From Endocalyx cinctus (taxonomy: Eukaryota > Ascomycota > Sordariomycetes > Amphisphaeriales > Apiosporaceae), in NCBI GenBank assembly GCA_001600455.1, contig BCKC01000007.1:425394-489393 (forward strand): 64,000 nucleotides of DNA, read 5' to 3'. A model generated the notes under the pieces. It saw only the letters and a list, made by a program, of their open reading frames with translations. It was not told where the DNA came from and ran no database searches. Positions 43,903 through 54,909 of this stretch are shown here, piece by piece (the first letter of the stretch is position 1; every line of letters begins with the position of its first letter). The position numbers were made by a program, and so were the translations under genes.

Positions 43903-46900
43903 ATGGCGGATTACGATGAAGGATATGAGTATGAGGAGGAGTATGCGGATGATAACATTACCCCCGAGGATTGCTGGGCTGTCATTTCCTCCTATTTCGA
44001 TACCAAAGGCCTAGTCTCCCAGCAGATCGAGTCGTTCAACGATTTCCAGGAAACCACTATCCAAGAACTTCTCGACGAATATAGCCACCTCAGTCTTGAT
44101 CAGAACAACCCAGCATCCTCAGATGGTCGTCAGATCGCCGTTCGACGTTACGAGATAAAGTTTGGTAACGTCACCATTTCGAGGCCAGTTGTCAGCGAAG
44201 GAGATAACACGTCCAACCCGCTCTTGCCTTACGAATGTCGCGATAGAAATTTAACGTACTCGAGCCCCGTCTTCGCCAAGGTCACCACCAAGACTTCGAT
44301 CTGCGTCGAAGAGACTGTACCTCTACATGAGATGGATGACGATCAGCGTGACGAGTACGCGCGAACCGGAGTAGAACCTACACGGCTCGTATGGGAAGAA
44401 GAGGACAACAGTATGGTTGAGGACAAAAGCAAGGCGGATATGGTTTTCATCGGCAAACTACCCGTCATGCTCAAATCCAAGGCTTGCCATCTCAGTCGCG
44501 AGACTGAAGATGACTTATTCATGTTGAACGAGTGTCCTTATGACCAAGGTGGTTATTTCATCATCAACGGAAGTGAAAAGGTCCTAATCGCCCAAGAACG
44601 CTCCGCCGCCAACATCGTTCAAGTCTTCAAAAAGGCTCAGCCCAGCCCCTTCTCCTACACAGCCGAGATCCGAAGTGCGCTAGAAAAAGGTTCGCGCTTG
44701 ATCTCATCTCTTATGCTTAAACTATACACAAAGGGTGATTCCTCGCGAGGAGGGTACGGTCAGACGATTCACTCTACCTTGCCTTACGTCAAATCTGACC
44801 TTCCCATCGCCATCGTCTTTCGAGCCCTCGGGGTTGTGAGTGACGAGGAAATTCTCAACCATATTTGTTACGACCGCAACGACAGCCAGATGCTCGAAAT
44901 GTTGCGCCCTTGTATTGAGGAAGCATTCTGTATTCAAGACAGAGAGGTCGCTTTGGACTATATCGGTAAGCGTGGTAATCAAACTAACGGTATGCCTAGG
45001 GACCGTCGTGTTCGTGCTGCAAAGGACATCTTGCAGAAGGAAATGCTACCCCACATCTCTCAGGGAGAGGGTTGCGAAACTAGGAAGGCCTTCTTCCTGG
45101 GTTACATGGTACACAAGCTCTTGCAGTGCGCCCTCGGACGTCGTGACACCGATGACCGTGACCACTTTGGAAAGAAGCGTCTTGATCTAGCAGGTCCCCT
45201 CCTTGCCAAGTTATTCCGTAATATTGTTCGTCGAATGACCCAGGAGGTTCTGGCCCAGATGAAGCGCTCCATTGAACAGAACAAGGCTTTCCAGATCGAA
45301 TTAGCTGTCAAGCCGGCCATCATCTCGAACGGTCTCAAGTATTCTCTCGCTACCGGTAACTGGGGTGACCAGAAGAAGGCCATGAGCTCTACGGCAGGTG
45401 TATCTCAGGTGTTGAACAGATACACGTTCGCCTCCACCCTTTCCCATCTTAGAAGAACAAATACCCCTGTCGGCAGAGATGGTAAACTTGCCAAGCCGCG
45501 TCAACTCCATAATACGCATTGGGGATTGGTGTGTCCTGCCGAGACCCCCGAGGGTCAGGCTTGTGGCCTCGTGAAGAATCTGTCACTTATGTGCTCTATC
45601 AGCGTGGGTACGTCGACGGAACCAATAATCGATTACATGATTACGAGGAACATGGAGGTCCTCGAAGAGTATGAACCTTTGAGATACCCCAACGCGACCA
45701 AGATCTTCCTGAACGGATCCTGGATAGGAGTACACCAAGATCCGAAAGCTCTCGTTAAAGACGTTCAGCAACTACGCCGTACGAATCAGATTCCGGCCGA
45801 GGTCTCTCTGGTCCGCGACATTCGAGATCGAGAGTTCAAAATCTTCTCCGATGCCGGTCGTGTCATGCGACCCCTGTTCGTGGTCGAGCAGGAGGACAAT
45901 TTGGAGACAGGTGTTGCTAAGGGCACACTGATCTTAAACAAAGATATGATACGCAGACTCGAGACTGACCCGACACTTCCGGGAGGAAGCGAAGAGTACT
46001 TCGGCTGGCAAGGACTGGTTAACGAGGGTGTAATCGAATATCTTGATGCCGAAGAAGAGGAAACAGCTATGATATGCATGACGCCCGAAGATCTTGAGCT
46101 TTACCGACTAGCAAAAGCTGGAGTTGACGTGAACACCGACAATGCTGATGATCCTAATAAGCGAATCAGAACAAAAATGAACCCTACCACGCACATGTAC
46201 ACACATTGCGAGATCCACCCCAGTATGCTCCTCGGTATCTGTGCGAGCATCATCCCCTTCCCAGATCATAATCAAGTATGTTATCTTTTACTTACTCTAA
46301 CTTATTCGAAAATGCGTACTAACTATAATTACAGTCACCCCGAAACACATACCAGTCGGCCATGGGTAAACAAGCCATGGGTTTCTTCTTGACCAACTAT
46401 TCACGCCGTATGGATACAATGGCGAATATTCTATATTACCCACAGAAACCTCTGGGTACTACCCGTTCTATGGAGTTCCTAAAATTCCGAGAATTACCGG
46501 CTGGACAGAACGCCATCGTAGCCATCGCCTGCTATTCCGGCTACAATCAAGAAGATTCCGTCATTATGAATCAGAGTAGTATCGATCGAGGTCTTTTCCG
46601 CAGTCTTTTCTTCCGTGCCTATAGCGATTCGGAAAAGCGTGTAGGAATCAACACGGTTGAACAGTTTGAGAAGCCCTTCAGAGCCGACACGCTGCGTCTG
46701 AAACAGGGTACTTACGACAAGTTGGACGATGACGGTATAGTCGCTCCAGGTGTCCGTGTTACGGGCGAAGACATCATTATCGGCAAAACCTCGCCCATCA
46801 ATCCGGATAACGAAGAGATGGGACAACGTACCAAAGTGCACGTCAAGCGGGATGCTTCCACGCCCCTTCGTTCTACCGAAAGTGGTATCGTCGACCAAGT

Positions 46901-47815
46901 TGTCGTTACTACGAATGCCGACGGCTTGCGGTTCGTGAAAGTCCGAGTTCGGACAACTAAGATTCCGCAGATCGGAGATAAATTTGCTTCTCGTCACGGT
47001 CAGAAGGGTACGATTGGTGTCACCTACCGTCAAGAAGATATGCCTTTCACTCGGGAGGGAATCGTCCCGGATATCATCATTAACCCGCACGCTATCCCAT
47101 CCCGTATGACTATTGCTCACTTGATTGAATGTCTTCTTAGTAAAGTCGCCACACTTAAGGGTATGGAGGGCGACGCTACGCCATTCACGGATGTCACGGT
47201 GGATTCGGTGTCGAGCCTTCTACGTGAACACGGTTACCAATCTCGCGGGTTTGAAATCCTATACCATGGTCACACGGGTCGCAAGCTCCGAACGCAGGTT
47301 TTCTTCGGTCCTACATATTACCAGCGTCTCCGACACATGGTGGACGACAAGATTCACGCTCGTGCCCGCGGTCCAGTTCAGATTATGACCCGTCAACCTG
47401 TCGAAGGTCGTGCCCGCGACGGTGGTCTGCGTTTCGGAGAAATGGAACGTGATTGTATGATTGCTCACGGTGCGGCTGCTTTCCTCAAGGAGCGACTGTT
47501 CGAAGTCTCGGACGCATTCAGAGTGCATATTTGTGAGATCTGTGGCCTAATGACACCCATCGCGTAAGTTTAACTCTCGGTTCTCATTATCAAATTAAAA
47601 AAAAAAAAAAAAAAATCTTTTCAGAAATATAGAAACTAACATGATTATGCAGACATCTGAGCACGCAGAACTTTGAATGCAGACCCTGCAAGAACAAGAC
47701 GAGGATCGCACAGATTCAAATCCCGTATGCTGCCAAACTTCTGTTCCAAGAACTCCAGGCGATGAACATTGCCTCGCGTATGTTCACCGACCGATCAGGC
47801 GTTTCTATTCGTTAA
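43903..47815 (+). CDS. rpb2: DNA-directed RNA polymerase II second-largest subunit Rpb2
   Basis: Three exons, 43903..46275, 46335..47563 and 47653..47815, encode 1254 residues, the normal Rpb2 length. The first intron (59 bp) contains a TACTAAC-like branch point and its removal restores [16 protein letters not shown]. Hallmarks are the acidic N-terminus, [19 protein letters not shown] in the lobe, [20 protein letters not shown] (the fork/hybrid-binding region), [14 protein letters not shown] near the catalytic Mg2+ site, [12 protein letters not shown], and the C-terminal zinc site CEICG...CRPCKNKT split by the last intron. The protein ends [12 protein letters not shown]. It forms the active-centre cleft with Rpb1. 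The two long exons are widely used in fungal phylogeny, so this locus can identify the species. Confidence 0.98.
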
Positions 47816-49823
47816 TTTCTACCACGTTACTATTGGCGAATTTACTACAGTTGATAAGATGCTTCAATTATAGTATAGTGAAAAAATTGGAGTCAAGATT
47901 GAGGTGGAAATTCTGCATATGGAAAAGGCGTTTCTTTTTTTCTTCTTATTTTTGCACTTAGTTGTCACTGATTGATCCACATACAAATCAAACATGTGAG
48001 TGGACTCATTTTTAGTCGGTCGGAGACATGAGTTGCAGATGGCAAGGCGTTTCGGGGGAATCATTCAGTGCAGGCGTCTCAAGACTGAAAATTGCGAAGA
48101 TGTTTATCTGGACCACCGATTAACTCTTCAGTTGTATGATGATGCAGGCTAGACAGATAGGAGCTTATAGCTAGTAATATGATACTGCAGTTTGCCTCAA
48201 ACATGACTGAACAAGACCCTATCCCAAAGTGACATCCTTAGTATCGTCCCATCACGGCGTCATTAAATTGATCATCGGCACAGAAGTCCAGAAGGGTGGA
48301 TAAGTCTTTATTTTATTACCACCTCTTCACATCCTTTGACGTAAGAGAGAGAATCAGCAGGTAATGTTTACTTCCAAACGATATGTATATATACACACTA
48401 TCTAGATATATATTTGTCTGAATTTACCAGCTGATTTATGCATAATCACGTATCGCCGTACATGGTGAGACTTGCACGGACAAGGTTGCTCGGCAGTAAG
48501 CTCTGGTACCAGGGGAGATATAAAGGTTATATGTAATCAAGGAGTAAATTAATCGAATTCTATGGTTCACATTCAGCTTAGCATAGCAACTCAAAAATAA
48601 TTTATTTCGTATACGGCAACATACATTTATACTACACCGCAACTCAGCTGTGCTGCGCGTTACCGAGCATACTTCGGGAAGATGCAGCACTAGGCTGAAT
48701 AGGGATGGCAGAGAGACATATTGCGATGAGACAGGTTAAATTACGGTTTAGTTAAACGGGATGGGGCTTGCGGACAAGTGACCTACGAAGCCCTTTTGAC
48801 TCGGTATAGTAGAGAGACAATACAAAATAGCTTTGAGGAAGTGAGACTGGATAACTGAGTGTAGGATACTTGTATGGGTGTATACTGAGTATATATGTAT
48901 ATATAGATATTCATCCTCTAAGTATATCTATATCTACCTATATATCTTGGGTAGGTATCTATATATATCTACTAAGTAGTAAGGGTAGAGAAAATGTGTG
49001 TATACCCGTAATATAATCTGCATAGCTTACCACGGAAGTAAAAGTTTTTTGCAACCAAAGATTCGGGTTTGATAGAGGGTTAAGAAAAGAGGCTGAGACA
49101 TGTACATATATATCTCCAACCTATCTGCTTTGGGATAGCAGACTTTTGTCGTAACAAGAGACGATAATTGTATATATGTTTTTTTTTTTTTTTTTGAAGA
49201 TGGGAGAAAATTCCACGACTTGTCACACGCACATTAAAAATCATGTTGCACAACATTGAACATCAAACAGACCTATGATATTAATTATTCTTTTTTCGGT
49301 TAAGTGGCTTGGACATGCGTGTCTCTATCTATCTCACTTCCCCTATCTCTCTCGCTCTCTTGTCTTTTTTCTCTCTCTCGGGTCATTCCTTTGTATCTTG
49401 CTTTATTCAATCATCTTTCATTGTTGAGTCGATTGTTCATTATCACCCAAGAAACAAACAAACGGACAAACATCATGACATCCACATGTGGTAGACTCCG
49501 CCTGATGAACCCTTTTCCGACATGTTAGTTAGAGGAAGTAATCAGTAGCAGCAGCGTCACTTGGTATTCCTCCTCCGCCTGACTAGGTCAAGGCAAGTGA
49601 GTAAATAACAATAATAATAACTCACGCGTACAAAACCCTTCAGAGAACTCGAGGAATACAAGAGTTCGTTCGAGAAAAACAAAAGACAAGGAAAGAGACG
49701 GAGGGGCGGGTTAGAAGCAGAAAGGGGCGGTGAGCTTACGGCAACAAAAACTCCGGAGAGAAAGACCAAGAAAAAAAAAAGCAAGAAATAATAGAGAAGG
49801 AGAAAAAAAAAAAAAAAAACAAG
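47816..49823. other. Intergenic region
   Basis: About 2 kb. The left end should be the RPB2 3' UTR and the right end the receptor leader, which ends in an A18-like run at about 49803..49819. CT-rich stretch at 49320..49400. No protein-like frame; one weak C/D snoRNA-like pattern near 48131..48215 is discussed as a finding. Confidence 0.45.
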
Positions 49824-51182
49824 ATGGCTCCTTTCGACCCCCGCAACCAAACCTTCTACATCTCCGGCCCGGACGGCGTCCCCTCCATCGCCATCTCCAT
49901 GACCAAGATCGAAGCGCAGCGCGTCCGGCTATTCGACATCTCCATCAACTACGGGGTGCAGCTCGGGCTGAACCTCCTCACGCTGATCGTGGTCCTCATG
50001 CTCCTGCCTTCGCACAAGCTCCGGCGCGGGATCCACCTGCTTCACGCCTCGGCCCTCGTCGTCGCCGTCCTGCGGCTCGTCCTGCTGGTCCTGTATTTTC
50101 CCGGCCCGCTGGCCGGGTACTACGTCGCCTGGACGCAGGACGCCTCCGTCCTCGACCCGGGCGATTACGCGACCAACACGACGTCCAACGCCTTCGGCGT
50201 CGTGCAGTGGGCCCTCATCGAAGCCGCCCTCATCGTCCAGACCCGCGCTATGGTGTGCACCTGGCCCGGGCGGTGGCAGGTCCCGACCACCTGCCTCTCG
50301 GCCCTCCTCGCGAGCGTCACCGTCGTCCTCAAGGCCGTCTGGGTCTACCACCACACGCGGGAGCTCATGAAGCTGACGCTCACCTTACCCGTCCCCCTGG
50401 ACGCCACCGGCCAAGCCGCCGTCGTCGTCGGCGCCGTCTCCATCTTCTACTTTTGCGGCTTGTTCTTCGGCCACCTCTCGGTCCACCTGGCCATCACCCG
50501 GAGCGTCCTGCGGCGGCCCGACAAGGGGCTCACGTCGCTCGAGATCCTCGCCATCGGGAACGGCGTCCTCATGCTGATCCCTTGCCTCTTCGCCGGCCTC
50601 GATATCGCCGCCGGTCCCGGGAACACCAAGGTCCTGCCCTTCGACGCCGGGTCCTGGGTCCAGACCATCATGGTGACGGGTATGCCGCTGATCGGCCTCG
50701 TCGCCTTCTACAGGGGCTCCGATTCCCGCTTCGGTTCGAGAAGGGTATCCCTTTTCGCCGGTGGCGGCGGTGGCGGCGGGCCGGCGTATGATCATTATCA
50801 TAATAGTATCCATAGAAGAAATTTTCGAGAAAGGTCTGCTGGAGCGAGGCAAACGGCTGGCGCCGAGGACGAGGAGGACGTGACGACGTTGCGTGATTTA
50901 AGTCATCCCGGTGGTAGCTTCGTCGCGAGGGCCGAGGGCGGAAAGACGCCGAGAACGACGCTCGACGAGGACGAGGACGAGGACGAGGATGAAACAAGCG
51001 GTCCCTTAGGTGACGACCTGGAGTTGGGAACCGGGCGGCGAGCCGGGGAAGACGCAGCGGGGGATCATGATTCGGATAGAGGTATCCAGGTAAGAAAAGA
51101 TTATTTGGTAACGATTGAATCCAATAGTGATCATAACAAAGTAGTGGGCGTTCAGAAGATCGTGGAATCAGATAGTTCATAA
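49824..51182 (+). CDS. ste2: Ste2-type alpha-pheromone receptor (GPCR)
   Basis: A single open frame of 452 residues. The N-terminus (FDPRNQTFYISGPDGVPSIA) resembles the extracellular end of Sordariomycete pre-2/Ste2 receptors and has an N-glycosylation sequon at Asn8. Seven hydrophobic segments lie near residues 43-62, 70-92, 123-145, 155-175, 197-220, 237-258 and 277-296. INYGVQLGLNLLTLIVVLML in helix 1 (the GxxxG-like face) and LPFDAGSWVQTIMVTGMPLI in helix 7 fit the Ste2 family. The cytoplasmic tail is about 150 residues, with a Gly8 run near 313-320 and an acidic repeat (DEDEDEDEDE). The receptor would bind the opposite mating partner's alpha-type pheromone and activate the G-protein/MAPK pathway, to which Rack1 and Opy2 also connect. 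The first kilobase is strikingly GC-rich. Confidence 0.85.
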   Translation: MAPFDPRNQTFYISGPDGVPSIAISMTKIEAQRVRLFDISINYGVQLGLNLLTLIVVLMLLPSHKLRRGIHLLHASALVVAVLRLVLLVLYFPGPLAGYYVAWTQDASVLDPGDYATNTTSNAFGVVQWALIEAALIVQTRAMVCTWPGRWQVPTTCLSALLASVTVVLKAVWVYHHTRELMKLTLTLPVPLDATGQAAVVVGAVSIFYFCGLFFGHLSVHLAITRSVLRRPDKGLTSLEILAIGNGVLMLIPCLFAGLDIAAGPGNTKVLPFDAGSWVQTIMVTGMPLIGLVAFYRGSDSRFGSRRVSLFAGGGGGGGPAYDHYHNSIHRRNFRERSAGARQTAGAEDEEDVTTLRDLSHPGGSFVARAEGGKTPRTTLDEDEDEDEDETSGPLGDDLELGTGRRAGEDAAGDHDSDRGIQVRKDYLVTIESNSDHNKVVGVQKIVESDSS

Positions 51183-51698
51183 TGACATTCATACACAAAA
51201 TCGATTCATCCTTTGAATCATCCCTTCCGATACTCATAAAAATTGATCCATTGCCATAGTGATAAGTCATTCGCCGCCTATATTATGCCCTATGATTACC
51301 AGCATATATGTAGTATCTATGTAAGGTATCGTCATGTTCTTCCCTATACATATACACTTAGGGCTCTCATACGCGCACACACGTGGATAGTCTCTATCAG
51401 GAAACGAAGCTTAGACGTCGATATCATTATCAGGCACCGGCATACACTCGTAAACCATTGTCTTCGCGTAGTTTCGTAAAAATTTCTCTTTTTTGGGTTT
51501 TTTACCTCATTGGTAGTCACCGAATAGTAGCAGCAGCAACAGTAATGATGCAACTTTCTCTAGATGACAAGATTTCTTTTTGTTTTTAAACTGCCACTTC
51601 AATCAAGTGATTGCCATCGTTCCCTTTAATATAAAAGACCAAATGACAGCCCATCCATACGCCTAGTCAATGACCTAATCCCCGCCAAAGAAGGATTT
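51183..51698. other. Convergent intergenic region
   Basis: About 515 bp between converging ste2 and cpc-2 genes; presumably both 3' UTRs. No gene seen. Confidence 0.5.
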
Positions 51699-53140
51699 TT
51701 ATGCTCTCGACATGACACCCCACGCGCGGATAATGTTGTCGGTGTAACCAGCGAACAGGGTCTGACCGTCCGCGCTCCAGGCCAAGCTCACACACTCGGG
51801 CTCTCGGCTCTTCTTGCCAACCGAGGTGAACTCAGGCTTCAACTCGTCAACCTTGCTCTTCTTCTCCAGGTCGAAGATGATGATGCTGCTGGCGGTGGCG
51901 GCGCAGAGCCAGTATCGGTTAGGAGAGAAGACGAGGGCGTGGATCTCGTCGCCAGCGTTCAGAGAGTACAGATGCTTGGACTCGTTGAGATCCCAGAGCA
52001 TGGTAGTACCGTCCTTGCCACCGGAGGCGCAGAGAGAACCATCGGGAGAGATGGTGACGGTGTTTATGTAGCCGGTGTGACCGATGTGGTCGGTCTGGAG
52101 CTTGCAGGTGGAGAGTTCCCAAACCTAAAACGAGAGAAAGTGATGATTACGTTAGTAAACTTTTCCTCGCGTCATAAACCATGTCGTCTTTCAAAAATGG
52201 AGAGATGCATATATCATCAGGATTTTGGTGTTAATTTATCTCATTGCTTGCCGAACAAGCTCTGAAGTAGCAATTACTTATATTTGAGCATCATATGAAA
52301 TATTTGCGCATCTCTCTTCTTCTTCATCTTTTCTCATTCTTTCTTTCTTTCTTTTTGTTGTCTTCTTATAAGGAAAAAAAAAATCAGACATACCTTAACG
52401 AGCTTGTCCCAAGAGCTGGAGACGATAACGGGGTTCTGGGGGTTCGGGCTGAAGCGGACGCAAGATACCCACTCGGTGTGTCCCTTGTCGGTGATGGTGA
52501 ACTTGCAGTCACCTAGGGTGTTCCAGAGCTTGATGGTCCGGTCGCGAGAACCGGAAACGATCTGTCTGTTGTCGGCGGAGAAGGAAACGGAGAGAACATC
52601 GTTGGTGTGTCCGACAAATCGCCTTGTGGTAGTACCGGTGGCAAGCTCCCACAATCGGAGGGTCTTGTCCCAGGAGGCAGAGAGGGCGTAGGCGCCGTCA
52701 GAGGAAATAACGCAGTCGGAGACGATGTGAGAGTGTCCGTGAAGAGATCGCTTGGGGTATCCGTATTGCGACTCGTCTCGGGTCAAGTTCCAGATGATGA
52801 GGGTCTTGTCACGGCTACCGGAGAGGAGCATGTTGGGGCTAAGAAAGAGAATCGATTGTCAGTAAATATTTTTTTTTTCTTTCTGCTTCTTCTCTCGTTC
52901 AATTGCGCAAAATATGAAAAGGATTGGATATTTTGGATATTCTTACTTCTCCATCGATGTGGCCAAACTGGTAACCCAGCCATTCTATACATGGCGATAT
53001 TTTGTATTAGCCTTCGAAACTTTTGGGAATTTTGGCTTCAAAAAAAAAAAGATATCACACAAATTGGCGATCAATTGGGAATAAAATATTTAACTTACGT
53101 GACCCTCGAGGGTACCCTTAAGAATAAGTTGCTCAGCCAT
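51699..53140 (-). CDS. cpc-2: RACK1 / Cpc2 / Asc1 ribosome-associated G-beta-like protein
   Basis: Four exons in coding order, 53099..53140, 52947..52984, 52394..52838 and 51699..52124, encode 316 residues, exactly the Neurospora cpc-2 length. It begins [20 protein letters not shown], and seven WD40 repeats follow, with WD or analogous ends such as [28 protein letters not shown] and MLWDLNE. The terminal [19 protein letters not shown] and RAWGVMSRA are conserved. The protein sits on the 40S head near the mRNA exit channel and scaffolds kinases and G-protein signalling. Introns are 114, 108 and 269 bp. The last is unusually long and contains a C/D snoRNA that resembles U24. A TTAGGG element sits 139 bp upstream of the ATG. 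Confidence 0.97.
52208..52297 (-). ncRNA. snR24: Intron-encoded C/D box snoRNA, U24/snR24-like
   Basis: It lies inside cpc-2 intron 3 (52125..52393), on the same strand. On the coding strand a CATAT stem end leads into a C box ATGATGC, then the sequence AATTGCTACTTCAGA, matching the first antisense element of yeast snR24 (TTTGCTACTTCAGA). A small hairpin follows (GCTTG-TTCGG-CAAGC, plus strand 52246..52260), then a C'-like CAATGAGA, then ACACCAAAATC and the D box CTGA, and ATATG pairing with the first CATAT. Yeast snR24 has the same order, including a hairpin between D' and C', and CACCAAGATC before its D box. Yeast snR24 also lies in an intron of ASC1, the RACK1 gene. About 90 nt, close to the yeast length. 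Predicted job: 2'-O-methylation of 25S rRNA. Confidence 0.85.
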
Positions 53141-53900
53141 GATGGAAGGGATACTCTGAGATAAACTTGTTCGTGAAGTATTCCTTAAGATGTTGAGGGT
53201 AAATAAAAAATTTAATAAATTTGAATCTTTTGGTAGCTGGAAATGAAATTTCAGTTGGGTAATTTTTGTGTGGGCTGCTTAGGGTCAAAATCGCTAATAC
53301 CAGGGACAGAAAAAATCTTGGAATTAGTGAGGGAAGCTATTAGCCTTGCAGAATATTAGGTGGACAGGGTGGGGCAGTAGCCAATCATCACTTCCGATTT
53401 ACTTAAGTAATTTTTATGGATTAACCGTTGAATATTAAGCTGGCAAACAGCTGACAAACGGGGGGCTGATGGACCGACAATACAGTAGATATACCTCTAG
53501 GCTCTAGGTAGAAAGCACCTCTAGAGAGTGATAGATGATAGACAAGCATACGGATAGATATATAGATAGAGGGAGAGAGAAGAAGAAGAAGAAAAAAAAA
53601 AAAAAAAAAAAAAGAAAGAGAGAAAGAGAGAAATCAATAAATTAAGATGCTAGCTGTTTACATCTTTCAATTTTCTATATCGAATATTATGCAAGTGAAG
53701 CAGAACAAATAAAGGGTATCATGATATAAGTCACTTGAATCTGTATGTACCCGCCCATCCTCACGTAAACCAGTCTTCTAAAACCTAATAACGCCTTGCT
53801 GAAAGTGTAACAATAACCCATCATATATCTTTCATTTTTATTATTCTCCTATTCCCCTCTTCACTCCGGCCTCTCCATCATGTTGCTCTCTTGGCGACCT
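53141..53900. other. Intergenic region, cpc-2 promoter
   Basis: About 760 bp with a purine-rich tract and A-run near 53570..53613. Contains the TTAGGG element. No gene seen. Confidence 0.5.
53279..53284 (-). promoter_or_regulatory. Telobox-like CCCTAA element upstream of cpc-2
   Basis: The plus strand reads gcttagggtc, so the coding strand of cpc-2 has CCCTAA 139 bp before its ATG, in the same orientation as the element before rpl22. Tbf1/telobox sites are known in ribosomal-protein regulons of several ascomycetes. Confidence 0.35.
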
Positions 53901-54909
53901 TTAGTTCTTACCACCCAAGATTTCCGAGGGACCTCGTCGGTTAACCTTGGGCCCTTCTTTCCGTAAGTATTTAGACATGGAATCCACGATCGTCGTATGG
54001 TCGGCGATTTCAGGCGCACCGCGAGAAGGACCGCGTTGCGGAGTGAGTAAACTACCCATGAAACCTTCCCAAGTATCGTGCCGGCTTTTGGTGGGTGCGC
54101 TGCGACTAGCCAACTCCTTTAACTCCTTCTGCTGCGCAATCTTGGCCGCTCGCTGGATACGTCTCAACGCGATCTCCGCCTTCTTGGCATCCGCCAGAGC
54201 CTCCTCTTTCTTGCTTTGCGATTTCCGCACTTTAGGCTCCATCGGCGTGAATTTATAACTATGCTTGCTGGGAAATGCCGGAAACGTCTGGGGGATCCAT
54301 TCTCTTTCTTCCTTTTCCCGTTTGCCCTCCAATTCATCGCCCAGGATAGGCTGGGCATTCTGGATGTGCCGAAGGTCTTCGGTGAAAGGGTTGTAGAAGC
54401 TCGCCGATAGCTTCTTCTTCGGGATCGGGTTTTTCAGGTGCGGTTTGAGAGAAGAAATCGGAATGTTATATCGTCGAAGTATCGTGTCAAAATCATCGGG
54501 CGTAGGATTTACGCGACGAGCCGCGTTGGCCGTTCGCTGGAGATCGTCGACAAAGCCGCTTATATCTGCATGTCGTTAGTATCACGCGCATCGGGATAGA
54601 ACATGATAACGGAATAGTCATACAGGTATCAACAATCTCCGTGAAACTTTCTAGGGCATCTCCCATGGTGGATTCGAAGCCCACGTGATTTAATGCCAGG
54701 GCAATCGATCTTTTCAACCCATCTCGCCCTATATCTTCGGCAATAGGGCGGTTCACTATTTCACACTGCGGCGCGAGGGAGGTGGAGGTGGTAGGAGCAG
54801 CTGAAGGAGACTCGGGTTCAAGAGTCGCTGTTCGCTGTCGCTTGGAAGGTGGGTTTTCTTCGAGATCTTCACCGCTAGAGCTGCGACGCTTTCGCGAGAT
54901 GTCCTCCAT
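53901..54909 (-). CDS. taf8: TFIID subunit Taf8
   Basis: Exons 54624..54909 and 53901..54565 (intron 54566..54623, 58 bp, with a CTAAC-like branch point) encode 316 residues. An acidic/basic low-complexity N-terminus carries a likely nuclear signal (PSKRQR). The histone-fold (bromodomain-associated type) lies near residues 62-130: LKRSIALALNHVGFES, then FTEIVDTYISGFVDDLQRTA. The Taf8 C-terminal motif, a Trp-Ile-Pro block near 185-202 (EWIPQTFPAFPSKHSYKFTP), follows and is diagnostic. The C-terminal region is charged and helical (KKEEALADAKKAEIALRRIQ). Taf8 pairs with Taf10 and links TFIID subcomplexes during promoter binding. The intron splits the codon after DT, giving T+AT = Tyr. Confidence 0.93.

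Noticed and set aside
49730..50791. 353-codon Arg/Pro-rich plus-strand frame overlapping the receptor
   Set aside because: Frame-shifted shadow of the GC-rich ste2 gene; Arg/Pro/His composition is typical of such shadows.
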